From NCBI GenBank assembly GCA_014859445.1, contig JACUUC010000013.1:19048-83047 (forward strand): DNA of 64,000 nucleotides. The letters are read 5' to 3'. Positions 45,158-53,719 of this stretch are shown here, in pieces. How positions within the stretch are numbered: position 1 is the stretch's first letter; each line of letters begins with the position of its first letter. This DNA is from Bacterioplanes sp. (GTDB lineage: Bacteria; Pseudomonadota; Gammaproteobacteria; Pseudomonadales; Oceanobacteraceae). The position numbers and the translations under genes were made by a program. The notes beneath the pieces were generated by a model. That model was not told where the DNA came from, did no database searches, and saw nothing but the letters and a program-made list of their open reading frames with translations.

Positions 45158-46365
45158 ATGTCGTCGGATTGATCGTGTTCGGGGGATGAGTGGCTTTCAT
45201 GACCAATAAAGTGATCGGCAAAGAAGGCGCGAATCTCGTCCGCTCGGTTCATGGCATCCTGAAAACCTAAATCGATTAAGCTGCGACAATAGCCTTCGGA
45301 AAACAGTAAATAACTTAAAATGCCAGAACCGCTGTGGTTGGCATTGCCGCTGCCGCCGAGAGCCAGCTTCAATGCCCATGGTATTTCATCGGCGTGTTCG
45401 CCAGCGATGTCGTCAATGGAGCGACTGGGATTGATTTGAAGTAAGTCGATTTTTTTCAATTCCATGCCTTCTTGGAGGCGTAACTTTTCTGGAATTTTAT
45501 CGACCGTACGATTGATGCGTAATAAACGCTCTACATCGGATTCCATACTGTCCAAGAAGGCGGCATTGAGCATGTGTCCCATGATTTTTGCCGGTGTTGG
45601 ATAGATGGCATTGTGTGTGCGGGGCTTGCGCGTATGGGCAAGCCCGCTAACCCCGATGACCATGATTTTCTCGGCACCTAAATGCAAGGCCGGACTGAGT
45701 GGTGTTAGCTGACGTACCGCACCATCGGCAAAATACTCACGATGGATTTTTACTGCCGGAAAAATCATGGGAATGGCGGAAGATGCCATCAAATGATCAA
45801 GCGATAAGCGGCTGCGTACACCCACACGGCGTTGTCGTTGCCAATTGGTAATGCTGTAATGCCCTTGAAAGAAACTGACGGATTCACCACTTTCTAGGCC
45901 TGAGCAGTTGACGGTGACGGCATGCAGTGCGCCGTTATCAATGGCCGATTGTATTTGATCAAATTTGATCATGTCGGCCAGCAATTCACGTAATGGCGCA
46001 TTATCCAGCAACGAGACGGGATCGTGTTTGAATCGACGACCAACGACGAGACTGCGTGTCAGTTTCGCCAGTGATTTCGAGACGCCGAAAAAATCGGTGC
46101 GATAGATCTGATCGCATTGAAAGTTCGACCAAATCCGCTCTAAATGACGGATTCCCAAACGGTAGTTTTCAGCATAGCAAGCAAGGCCAGTGCCATTAAT
46201 TGCCCCTGCGGATGTACCGGAAATAATATCAAATGGATTGTAATGACCGCGCGGCAAGATTCGATGGATGGCTTTTAATACCCCCACTTGGTAGGCGGCT
46301 CGCGCACCACCACCGGACAAAATCAAACCTGTTTTTTGTACGCTCAACGTAACATCCTTTGCCAT
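45142..46365 (-). CDS. Patatin-like phospholipase
   Basis: A 407-residue patatin-family lipid acyl hydrolase. The oxyanion loop is LILSGGGARAAYQVGVLKAI, the nucleophile Ser is in ISGTSAGAING, and the catalytic Asp is in YFADGAVRQLTPLSPAL. There is no signal peptide, so it is cytosolic or a peripheral membrane protein. A C-terminal extension with several charged segments follows the core. The substrate is not known. It overlaps rlmKL by 16 bp tail to tail and is divergent from riboflavin synthase. Confidence 0.88.
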   Translation of the reverse strand: MAKDVTLSVQKTGLILSGGGARAAYQVGVLKAIHRILPRGHYNPFDIISGTSAGAINGTGLACYAENYRLGIRHLERIWSNFQCDQIYRTDFFGVSKSLAKLTRSLVVGRRFKHDPVSLLDNAPLRELLADMIKFDQIQSAIDNGALHAVTVNCSGLESGESVSFFQGHYSITNWQRQRRVGVRSRLSLDHLMASSAIPMIFPAVKIHREYFADGAVRQLTPLSPALHLGAEKIMVIGVSGLAHTRKPRTHNAIYPTPAKIMGHMLNAAFLDSMESDVERLLRINRTVDKIPEKLRLQEGMELKKIDLLQINPSRSIDDIAGEHADEIPWALKLALGGSGNANHSGSGILSYLLFSEGYCRSLIDLGFQDAMNRADEIRAFFADHFIGHESHSSPEHDQSDDIQASA

Positions 46366-46462
46366 CTCGGCCGTTGCGAGTCGTTTACTCGTTCTGTGTT
46401 TCAGTATAGGGCATAATAAGAGGCCTTGTGTCTCACCCTCATGCTATGCGCTTGGAGTTACT

Positions 46463-47077
46463 ATGTTTACGGGTATTGTACAGTGTAAATTGGCGTTACA
46501 GGCGGTGGAAAACAGCCTGGATTTTGCTACTTTTCATTTCGATTTTCCACCAGCGTTACGAGATGGCTTAGTGATTGGCGCGTCCGTCGCTATTAATGGC
46601 ACCTGCTTAACCGTGCGTGCGATCGAAGAGCAACGAATTAGCTTCGATGCTATTGGGCAAACGCTGCGGATAACGAATCTTGGCATGTTACAGCCGGGTG
46701 ACTGGGTCAATATCGAACGCGCAGCACGTTTTGGCGATGAAATTGGTGGCCATCTGTTGTCCGGTCATATCATGACGCAAGTGCCTGTGGTGGCACTGGA
46801 TCGTTCCCCAAATAATGTGGTGGTTTGGATGGCGCGTTTGCCAAGCCTGGTGCCGTATCTTCTCGATAAGGGCTATGTCGCATTAAATGGTTGTAGTTTA
46901 ACGATCGCCGAACTGGAATCGGATCGCTTTGCGGTGCACCTGATTCCAGAAACGCTGTCCGTTACGACCTTTGGTGATGTACAAGTAGGAACGTCCATCA
47001 ATGTGGAAGTGGATCCACAAACACAGGCGGTGGTTGATACGGTGGAGCGGATTATGCGGACGCGCACTCAAGAATGA
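46463..47077 (+). CDS. ribE: Riboflavin synthase, alpha subunit
   Basis: A 204-residue enzyme catalysing dismutation of two lumazine molecules to riboflavin. It starts with the hallmark MFTGIVQ and contains two lumazine-binding repeats: VAINGTCLTV in the first and VALNGCSLTIAEL in the second, plus GGHLLSGHI at the join. It stands away from the other rib genes, as the second riboflavin synthase (RibC-like) of several gammaproteobacteria does. No FMN riboswitch precedes it. It converges on a glutaredoxin gene with a 15-bp gap. Confidence 0.92.
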   Translation: MFTGIVQCKLALQAVENSLDFATFHFDFPPALRDGLVIGASVAINGTCLTVRAIEEQRISFDAIGQTLRITNLGMLQPGDWVNIERAARFGDEIGGHLLSGHIMTQVPVVALDRSPNNVVVWMARLPSLVPYLLDKGYVALNGCSLTIAELESDRFAVHLIPETLSVTTFGDVQVGTSINVEVDPQTQAVVDTVERIMRTRTQE

Positions 47078-47092
47078 GTACGCGTTATGGAC

Positions 47093-47335
47093 TTATTGGT
47101 TTTGTAAAAAACGAATAATATCCGCCGATTCAAATAACCATTGTTCTTTGCCTTGATCATCTTGAATCAATAGGCAAGGAACGGTGGTTCGGCCTGTGGC
47201 TTTGGCTTGTTGTTGGCGGAATTCCGGATTTTTCAACACATTGCGTTGTTCAACCGCTACCTTAACGTTAGGCAAGGCATGCAGTACCCGTTGGCAGAAT
47301 GGACAGCTGTCGTAGTAGTACAGGGCGTATTGCAT
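47093..47335 (-). CDS. Glutaredoxin
   Basis: An 80-residue glutaredoxin, a small thiol-disulfide oxidoreductase in the cytosol. The redox motif is CPFC near residue 11 (YYDSCPFCQRVLHAL); the TVP turn is TTVPCLLI and the C-terminal helix FESADIIRFL. It is a GrxC-like dithiol form. AAGGAG precedes its ATG. Its start codon is only 25 bp from that of the divergent permease gene, so at least one promoter must lie inside a coding region. Confidence 0.9.
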   Translation of the reverse strand: MQYALYYYDSCPFCQRVLHALPNVKVAVEQRNVLKNPEFRQQQAKATGRTTVPCLLIQDDQGKEQWLFESADIIRFLQNQ

Positions 47336-47360
47336 GTTGGGCTCCTTCTGAAGATTTGTT

Positions 47361-48116
47361 ATGGATTATACCTCACATTTGTTGTTATTCCTGCTAGCTC
47401 TTATTGCCAATTGGTTTTCTGCTTTGGCTGGGGGTGGGGCAGGGTTGATTCAGTTACCGTTATTGATTTTTTTGGGTTTGCCGTTTCCTCTGGCGTTGGC
47501 GACACACAAAGTCGCTACCGTCGCATTAGGGTTGGGCGCCACCGCTCGTCACCTGCGCGAAGGACACCTGCATTGGCCCATGCTGTTTTTGATTGCGCTA
47601 GCGGGTATTCCGGGCGTAATCGCTGGCGTGTTTTTCATTTTGGATGTCAATGCAAGACATGCGGAAATTGCGTTGGGTTGTTTAACCTTATCGTTAGCTT
47701 TGTATTCATGGGTAAAACCGGAGCTGGGGTTAAAGCCGAATAGCAAAAATCGCCATGCGCTTGGGTTTGCCATTGGCGGCGTGGTGTTGTTCGTGATTGG
47801 CTTTGCCAATGGCGCTTTGTCAGCCGGTAGTGGTCTATTTGTCACTCTATGGTTGGTGTATTGGTTTGGCTTTGATTATCGCACGGCCGTTGCGCAAACC
47901 TTGGTGGCGGTTGGCTTGGGCTGGAATGCCGTGGGTGCGATCACAATGGGGGCGGTTGCGGCCGTGCAATGGAGCTGGATACCTGCATTACTACTGGGTT
48001 CGGTCGTGGGTGGCTATTTAGGTGCACATACGTCCATCGCGTCGGGAAATCACCTTATCAAGCGGTTGTTTGAGTTGATAACGCTCTTTATGGGGCTGAA
48101 ATTGTTGTGGGGTTAG
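47361..48116 (+). CDS. TSUP-family (TauE/SafE) sulfite/anion exporter-like permease
   Basis: A 251-residue membrane protein with about eight hydrophobic segments in two repeats. The first is NWFSALAGGGAGLIQLPLLIFLGLPFPLALATHKVA and the second GFANGALSAGSGLFVTLWLVYWFGFDYRTAVAQTL, both carrying the G-G-G-x-G or G-x-G pattern of TSUP. The family exports sulfite, sulfoacetate or other organosulfur anions; the substrate here is unknown. It ends 29 bp before the convergent hybrid kinase gene. Confidence 0.88.
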   Translation: MDYTSHLLLFLLALIANWFSALAGGGAGLIQLPLLIFLGLPFPLALATHKVATVALGLGATARHLREGHLHWPMLFLIALAGIPGVIAGVFFILDVNARHAEIALGCLTLSLALYSWVKPELGLKPNSKNRHALGFAIGGVVLFVIGFANGALSAGSGLFVTLWLVYWFGFDYRTAVAQTLVAVGLGWNAVGAITMGAVAAVQWSWIPALLLGSVVGGYLGAHTSIASGNHLIKRLFELITLFMGLKLLWG

Positions 48117-48145
48117 CCCTATCGAAGATCGACGCAATCGAACAT

Positions 48146-50647
48146 TCACATTGCTTTGAGAAGACATTGTTGAATGGTGTCTTGTAACTCACTCAGTGTG
48201 TAAGGTTTGGTGAGGTAGCCATTCATGCCCACGTCGCGACAACGTTGTTCGTCACTGGAGAGGGCATTGGCTGTGATGGCGATTATGGGGCGTTTCGCTT
48301 CGGGTAGCGCACTGTTACGAAGATGGCGTGTGGTTGCAAAACCATCCATGATCGGCATTTGGCAGTCCATAAAAATAAGATCATAGGTATGAGAGCGCGT
48401 TTGCTCAAGAAGGGAAATGGCGTCCGCGCCATGATTGGCTAGGTCAGCATCGATATTGATGCGTGCAAGCATGGAGCGTAGTACGGTTTGATTGATGGGG
48501 TTGTCATCGACAATGAGTGCTCGCAGTGTCTTGATGACGCTCTCTTGCTCGGTGGCTTTGCTTGTTGCTGTGATGACGGGAGTCGAATCCTGCTCTGATC
48601 GCTTTTTCATGTTGTCTGCAAGTCGGCCATCGTTATTTGATGTTGCCATGCTGTATGCGTTGTTGGCTGTGACGGGTAATACGATTCCCGCCAAAGGTAA
48701 ATGCAAAGTCACCTCGGTGCCGTTAGTGGGCGGGGTGTTATTGCTATCGATACTGACATGGCCTTCCATGCTGTGACAGATGGCGCTGACGAGCAATAAC
48801 CCCATGCCCATTGTTGGTTGTTGTGTTCGGCTGGTCAGACCGGTTCGTTGTCCACGCAAGGTTTGCTGCAATAGTGTCAATGCTTGGCGTTCGATCCCCA
48901 CACCTTGATCGCGGATACGAATCACCAAGCAAGCTTGATGTTGATGGCGTTGCAAATCAACAATGACATCAATTTGTCCCGAATGACTGAATCGAATGGC
49001 GTTACTTAACACGGCCTGACAGGCATGTTGAAGACACTTCGCATCGATGTTCAGGCGCTTTGGAACATCCGGTGTGATATTGACCGATAAAAATAGCCCG
49101 CGTTGCAAGCATTGGCTTTGATGATCACTGTGTAACTGATGGAAAAATGATTCGGTATCAATGATGCGGCTATTCAGTACGTGCCGACCGGATTGCAGTT
49201 CGGTATAGATTAAAATTCGATCAACCATTTGCAGCATGCTGCGCGCACTGTTCTGAGCATCAACTAACCAAGGCTCATGGGCATGATGATGCGCTTGAGC
49301 AATTTCGAGTGAGCCGATAACGCCATTTAGTGGGGTGCGAAATTCATGGCTAACGGCCGCTAAGAAGTCCGTTTTCAGTTGGTTGGCTTGTTGTAAGTAG
49401 TTGGTGCGCTGCTGGAGTTCAAATTTGATTTTTTGTTCGGCACTGTTTTTTTGTTTTTCCAGTGTTTTGATGCGGTCGGCCAGCGCAAACGACAACAACA
49501 AAACTTCGAGCGCACTGCCAATTTTACTGGCATGGAGGGTAAATAAGTTGTTAGGTAAATAGCCTAAAATCACCAAATTGGTGATAATGCTGCCCAAGAT
49601 GAACAATACCCAGGCAAATAAGAAAAAGTAGGCGGCGCGCTGTTTTTGCCAAACCATGGTTATGGCAGCGAGTAATACGGTCAGCAATAACAGCATCAGC
49701 ACAAGGCTGCCGAAGGCCTGGTAATGTAATTCCGGGTTGATCAGGCAGATGAGGCACAAAAAAACACCGGCCCACATGCTGACTTGCAACGCTTTGTCCG
49801 CTAGGGGAGCGTGTCGTTTTGTTTGTAAAAACTCACGCGTGAAAGCGCCGGTAAAAATTCCCAACATACCCGCACTGATTGGTAGTGCCAGCTGTTGCAT
49901 GACAATGCTGTTTGGCCATAGATACTGAAAACCCAGCCCGCTTAATGTGAGTTGAATTAAGGTCACGCTGGCTAGATGACAAATGTAGAGTAAATAACTT
50001 TTCTCACGAATACTGAACCATAAGAATAAGTTGTAGAAAAACATCACGCCCATCATGCCGTAGTAGATGCCTAAGGCGTATTGTTCGGTACTGGCAGAAA
50101 AGACAAACTGGTCGGCAGGCCATAAACGAATAGGGATTTGCAGTGAACTACTGGTGCGAATGTGGATCAGGATGTCTTGTTCTTGATGCTGACTGAAATC
50201 GAGTGGTACAACAAAATTTCGGTGTAAAAAAGGACGCTGTGAGAAGGGATTGTGGTCGCCCAGCAGGAACTGCTCCAAGACCTCACCTTGTGTTGTGAGT
50301 ATGTTAACGGAGAAGGCATCCAGTAAGGGATAATTGATTTCTAATAGCCAATGTGGATTGTCTTGTTGTCGCGCATCCACTGAGAAGGTGAGCCAATAGC
50401 TGGCTTTATCATAGCCCATATTGAATGTGGGCTGATCAATCTGGCGAAACGTCGGTTGGTCACTCAATATGGCGTTCAGCGTGTATTGATGCAGCGGATC
50501 TTTGATGTAATACATGTGCGCTGGTGTTTGCGCATTGTCATTGTTTGGGGCAAGAACAAGGGCTTCGATGGCGTGTGTCTTGATGCTGTAAACCAGATTT
50601 GCAAGTACCAACAATAAGAATAGAACGGAATGTGTGCGAGCAGGCAT
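48146..50647 (-). CDS. Hybrid sensor histidine kinase/response regulator, 7TMR-DISM type
   Basis: An 833-residue signalling protein. I chose ATG 50647, though no clear ribosome site precedes it; the frame is open to a TTG at 50689 inside a terminator. After a signal or first helix (about 7-21) there is a periplasmic DISM extracellular domain (about 35-175; PTFNMGYDKASYWLTFSVDA), probably sugar-binding. Seven membrane helices span about 190-395. The HisKA domain has the phospho-His at 434 in AVSHEFRTPLNGVIG. The HATPase follows (NAIRFSHSGQ; RDQGVGIE; MGMGLLLVSAICHSM). The C-terminal receiver (about 708-833) has the phospho-Asp at 761 (FMDCQMPIMDG). No output gene lies next to it. Confidence 0.92.
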   Translation of the reverse strand: MPARTHSVLFLLLVLANLVYSIKTHAIEALVLAPNNDNAQTPAHMYYIKDPLHQYTLNAILSDQPTFRQIDQPTFNMGYDKASYWLTFSVDARQQDNPHWLLEINYPLLDAFSVNILTTQGEVLEQFLLGDHNPFSQRPFLHRNFVVPLDFSQHQEQDILIHIRTSSSLQIPIRLWPADQFVFSASTEQYALGIYYGMMGVMFFYNLFLWFSIREKSYLLYICHLASVTLIQLTLSGLGFQYLWPNSIVMQQLALPISAGMLGIFTGAFTREFLQTKRHAPLADKALQVSMWAGVFLCLICLINPELHYQAFGSLVLMLLLLTVLLAAITMVWQKQRAAYFFLFAWVLFILGSIITNLVILGYLPNNLFTLHASKIGSALEVLLLSFALADRIKTLEKQKNSAEQKIKFELQQRTNYLQQANQLKTDFLAAVSHEFRTPLNGVIGSLEIAQAHHHAHEPWLVDAQNSARSMLQMVDRILIYTELQSGRHVLNSRIIDTESFFHQLHSDHQSQCLQRGLFLSVNITPDVPKRLNIDAKCLQHACQAVLSNAIRFSHSGQIDVIVDLQRHQHQACLVIRIRDQGVGIERQALTLLQQTLRGQRTGLTSRTQQPTMGMGLLLVSAICHSMEGHVSIDSNNTPPTNGTEVTLHLPLAGIVLPVTANNAYSMATSNNDGRLADNMKKRSEQDSTPVITATSKATEQESVIKTLRALIVDDNPINQTVLRSMLARINIDADLANHGADAISLLEQTRSHTYDLIFMDCQMPIMDGFATTRHLRNSALPEAKRPIIAITANALSSDEQRCRDVGMNGYLTKPYTLSELQDTIQQCLLKAM

Positions 50648-50659
50648 GGTTTGGGCGTT

Positions 50660-50700
50660 GGCAAGAAAAGTAAGAGCCAAGTAAAACAAAACTCGGCTCT
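50660..50700 (-). terminator. Terminator-like hairpin between fabG and the hybrid kinase
   Basis: On the minus strand AGAGCCGAGT pairs with ACTTGGCTCT (one G-U) around an eight-base loop TTTGTTTT, followed by TACTTTTCTT. It lies 41 bp after the FabG stop and ends only 13 bp before the hybrid-kinase ATG, leaving no room for a promoter between them. Confidence 0.55.
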
Positions 50701-50741
50701 AGGGTAAAGCGTTGTCTCAGCGCGACGGTGTCTGAGTCATA

Positions 50742-52160
50742 TCAGGCTCCAACCAGTGATTGCCCGCATACGCGAACGACATTACCACTCACGCCGCTGG
50801 ATGCTGGATTGGCAAAGAAGGCAATGGTTTCAGCCACATCAACGGGTTTGCCCCCTTGTGATAATGAGTTCAGTCGGCGACCTACTTCGCGTGTCATAAA
50901 AGGAATGGCATCGGTCATTGCGGTTTCAATAAAGCCGGGGGCCACGGCGTTAATGGTGATGCCTTTTTTCAGAAGTTTCGGACCCATGTATTGTACGTAG
51001 CCGATGACGCCCGCTTTTGATGCGGCGTAGTTGGTTTGGCCAACTTGACCGGCGATACCATTCATAGAAGAGACGCAAATGATGCGGCTGTTTGGGTTAA
51101 GTATGTTGTCATTGAACAACACATGATTGATGCGTTCTTCTGCAGCGAGGTTGATGTCGATGGTCATTTGCCACCAATGCTCGGGCATATTGGCGAGTGT
51201 TTTGTCACGAGTAATGCCAGCGTTGTGAACGATGATGTCGGCTCCGCCCATCTCTTTCAGTGTGTTAGCGATTAATGCTGGCGCATCAGGACTGGCAATG
51301 TCCGCTAATAGCATTTGCCCTTGAATGTCTGACATGACGCGCTTTAAATCAACTTCTGCCGGTGGGATATCCAGCCCCAGAACCGTTGCGCCATCTCGTG
51401 CTAGCGTTCGCGCAATGGCTTCACCAATGCCACGAGCAGCACCAGTCACTAAAGCAACCTTGCCTTGCAGAGGTTTGTGCCAGTCAGGGTATTCAATGAC
51501 GTCTGCTGGACGCACATGAATGACTTGGCCATCAACATAGGCTGACTTGGCCGATAACAGAAAGCGTAGTGCAGAATCCATGTTGGCTTCGGCTTTGTTG
51601 GCGACATACAACGCTTGAGCCGTAGCGGATTTTTTTCCAATTTCTTTGGCAATGGAGCGACTAAAGCCTTCTAATGCGCGCATGGCCGCGGCTTGTTCAC
51701 CGGTTTTGACCTCCAATGGCGGACGTCCCATTAAGATGACTCGACCATTGTTGTTGAGTTTACGCATGACAGGGTTAAAAAAGGTATACAGCTGATTTAA
51801 GTCGGTGGCATCGTTCAAACCGCTGCCGTCGAACAATAACGCATCAAATTTTTGCGACATGTCTTTGCTGCATTCAATGCCAACGGCTTTGATGCCGTGC
51901 TTGTCGGCCGTTTTTAAGATAAGAGAGGCCGATTGCGCATTGGCTGGAAAATACACATTGGCGTGGCTCGCGCTTAAGTTGCGCAGCGTATCATCCAGTA
52001 ATTGGGCGTTTAGGCTAGCGCCTAGTAAAATATTGCCCGCAAAGAAGCGTGGTTGGCTTGGGTCGTAACGACGTAATTCAATCGGGGTAGGAAGGCCGAC
52101 GCCTTTTAATAACTTACGTCCCAGTTTATTGTTCAGCATGGTTTCGTAAAAATTGCTCAT
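50742..52160 (-). CDS. High-molecular-weight FabG (3-oxoacyl-thioester reductase, FabG4-like)
   Basis: A 472-residue short-chain dehydrogenase of the HMwFabG class, reducing 3-oxoacyl-ACP or -CoA. ATG 52160 gives MSNFYETMLNN; ATG 52172 adds four residues. An N-terminal flavodoxin-like extra domain (about 1-210) is followed by the catalytic SDR domain with the cofactor motif VTGAARGIGEA, HNAGITRD, the active-site Ser in CVSSMNG, YAASKAG with the catalytic Tyr and Lys, and VAPGFIETAM. The divergent neighbour is a FadA2-like thiolase, the same partner as for FabG4 in Mycobacterium. It may belong to fatty-acid beta-oxidation or PHA-type chemistry. Confidence 0.88.
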   Translation of the reverse strand: MSNFYETMLNNKLGRKLLKGVGLPTPIELRRYDPSQPRFFAGNILLGASLNAQLLDDTLRNLSASHANVYFPANAQSASLILKTADKHGIKAVGIECSKDMSQKFDALLFDGSGLNDATDLNQLYTFFNPVMRKLNNNGRVILMGRPPLEVKTGEQAAAMRALEGFSRSIAKEIGKKSATAQALYVANKAEANMDSALRFLLSAKSAYVDGQVIHVRPADVIEYPDWHKPLQGKVALVTGAARGIGEAIARTLARDGATVLGLDIPPAEVDLKRVMSDIQGQMLLADIASPDAPALIANTLKEMGGADIIVHNAGITRDKTLANMPEHWWQMTIDINLAAEERINHVLFNDNILNPNSRIICVSSMNGIAGQVGQTNYAASKAGVIGYVQYMGPKLLKKGITINAVAPGFIETAMTDAIPFMTREVGRRLNSLSQGGKPVDVAETIAFFANPASSGVSGNVVRVCGQSLVGA

Positions 52161-52358
52161 AGAGTATTCCATGTTACGGGTGAGTGCGATGTCACTAAGT
52201 GCGTTAGATTACAGCAGTTATCTTCGCAGGTGAAATTGACTGACTCCACGCGCCTTGGCTGTCATTTCAGCCAATGTATGGTGTGACATGGTGACTACAC
52301 TCGTGTTCAGTGAGCAGTGGGCTTTACTGTTCGGTTTTTTTATTATTAAGGTGCAGGT

Positions 52359-53654
52359 ATGACTCAAACCATTCGTCGTGTCGCTATCATTGGCGGTAAT
52401 CGTATTCCTTTTGCGCGCTCCAATAGCGCGTACTCGTATTGTTCGAATCAAGACATGTTAACCGCTGCGTTGAATGGCTTGGTGAATCGTTATCATTTGC
52501 AAGGCGAGCGTATCGGTGAGTTTGTGGCTGGTGCTGTGATTAAGCACAGTCGTGATTTTAATTTGGCTCGTGAATCCATATTGAGTACGGCACTCGATCC
52601 GCATACGCCTGCTGTCGATATCCAGCAAGCCTGCGGTACCGGCTTGCAGGCGATTATGATGGCAGCAAACAAGATTGCTTTGGGGCAGATTGACAGTGCC
52701 ATTGCCGGCGGTTCTGACACCACATCGGATGCGCCGATCGGTGTGAATGAAGGATTGCGCAAAATACTGTTGGACGTCAATCGTGCCAAAAGTAATGGCG
52801 CTAAGTTAAAACTGCTTGCCAAAATTCGTCCTAAACATTTGGTACCACTGGTTCCGCGTAATGGCGAGCCTCGCACCAATAAGTCCATGGGCGAGCATAC
52901 GGAATTAACCGTGCAGGCTTGGGGTATCGGTCGAGAAGAGCAGGATGAGATTGCGTTTAACAGTCATCAGAATTTATTAGCCGCTTATGAACGAGGTTTT
53001 TTTGATGATCTGGTCTCGCCTTATCAAGGTCTGGATAAGGATAATTTGGCGCGTAAACCCGACCGCGAAAAGTTAGCGAGTTTGCGTCCGGCGTTTGATA
53101 AAAAATCAGGGAAAGGAACACTGACGGCGGGCAATTCGTCGGCGTTAACCGATGGGGCTTCAGTGGTGCTGTTGGCTTCTGAAGAATGGGCAAAAGCGCG
53201 TAATTTACCGGTTAAAGCGTACTTGAGTTTTTACGAAACAGCGGCTGTCGACTTTTTTGGTAAAGACGGTAAAGCAGAAAAAGAGGGTTTGCTACTCGCA
53301 CCGGCGTATGCGGTACCTCGTATGTTGCAGCGGGCGGGTTTGAGTTTGCAGGATTTTGATTTTTATGAAATTCATGAGGCATTCGCGGGCGTAGTCGGTG
53401 CAACCTTGAAGTGTTGGGAAGATGACGAGTTTTGCCAGAAAAAACTGGGCTTATCAACGGCGCTAGGTGCCATTGATCGCACTAAACTAAATGTGAATGG
53501 TTCATCCATTGCGACGGGTCACCCATTTGCCGCGACGGGTGGTCGCATCGTTGCATCGTTGGCTAAAATGTTAGAAGAAAAGGGCAGTGGTCGTGGTTTG
53601 ATTTCCATTTGTGCGGCAGGTGGTCAGGGCGTTGTGGCTATCCTAGAACGCTAA
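52359..53654 (+). CDS. Acetyl-CoA C-acyltransferase (thiolase), FadI/FadA2-like
   Basis: A 431-residue thiolase that cleaves or forms 3-oxoacyl-CoA. Catalytic residues are visible: Cys in DIQQACGTGLQAIM, His in SIATGHPFAATGGR and the second Cys in LISICAAGGQG. Further conserved segments are AGGSDTTSDAP and GNSSALTDGAS, and EIHEAFAG near the C-terminal domain. It is divergent from the HMwFabG gene, sharing a 198-bp control region. The length (431) agrees with FadI/FadA2 rather than the 390-residue FadA class. Confidence 0.92.
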   Translation: MTQTIRRVAIIGGNRIPFARSNSAYSYCSNQDMLTAALNGLVNRYHLQGERIGEFVAGAVIKHSRDFNLARESILSTALDPHTPAVDIQQACGTGLQAIMMAANKIALGQIDSAIAGGSDTTSDAPIGVNEGLRKILLDVNRAKSNGAKLKLLAKIRPKHLVPLVPRNGEPRTNKSMGEHTELTVQAWGIGREEQDEIAFNSHQNLLAAYERGFFDDLVSPYQGLDKDNLARKPDREKLASLRPAFDKKSGKGTLTAGNSSALTDGASVVLLASEEWAKARNLPVKAYLSFYETAAVDFFGKDGKAEKEGLLLAPAYAVPRMLQRAGLSLQDFDFYEIHEAFAGVVGATLKCWEDDEFCQKKLGLSTALGAIDRTKLNVNGSSIATGHPFAATGGRIVASLAKMLEEKGSGRGLISICAAGGQGVVAILER

Positions 53655-53686
53655 GGCGGCGGTGTTTGTCTCTCTCGCCGTGCAAT

Positions 53687-53719
53687 ATGCCAGCAAGTAT
53701 CATCGTTGCTTGCTGGCAT
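53687..53719. other. Hairpin at the convergent thiolase and dehydratase gene ends
   Basis: ATGCCAGCAAG (53687-53697) and CTTGCTGGCAT (53709-53719) form a perfect 11-bp stem over an 11-nt loop. The stem includes the stop codon and last codons of the dehydratase gene. No U-tract follows on either strand, so it may act as a transcript-end stabiliser or factor-dependent stop rather than a classic terminator. Confidence 0.5.

Noticed and set aside
46366..46462. FMN riboswitch before riboflavin synthase
   Set aside because: The gap is only 97 bp and lacks the conserved RFN-element segments.
47207..47743. 178-codon open frame across the glutaredoxin and permease genes
   Set aside because: It spans two real genes on opposite strands in the wrong frame and has no family character.
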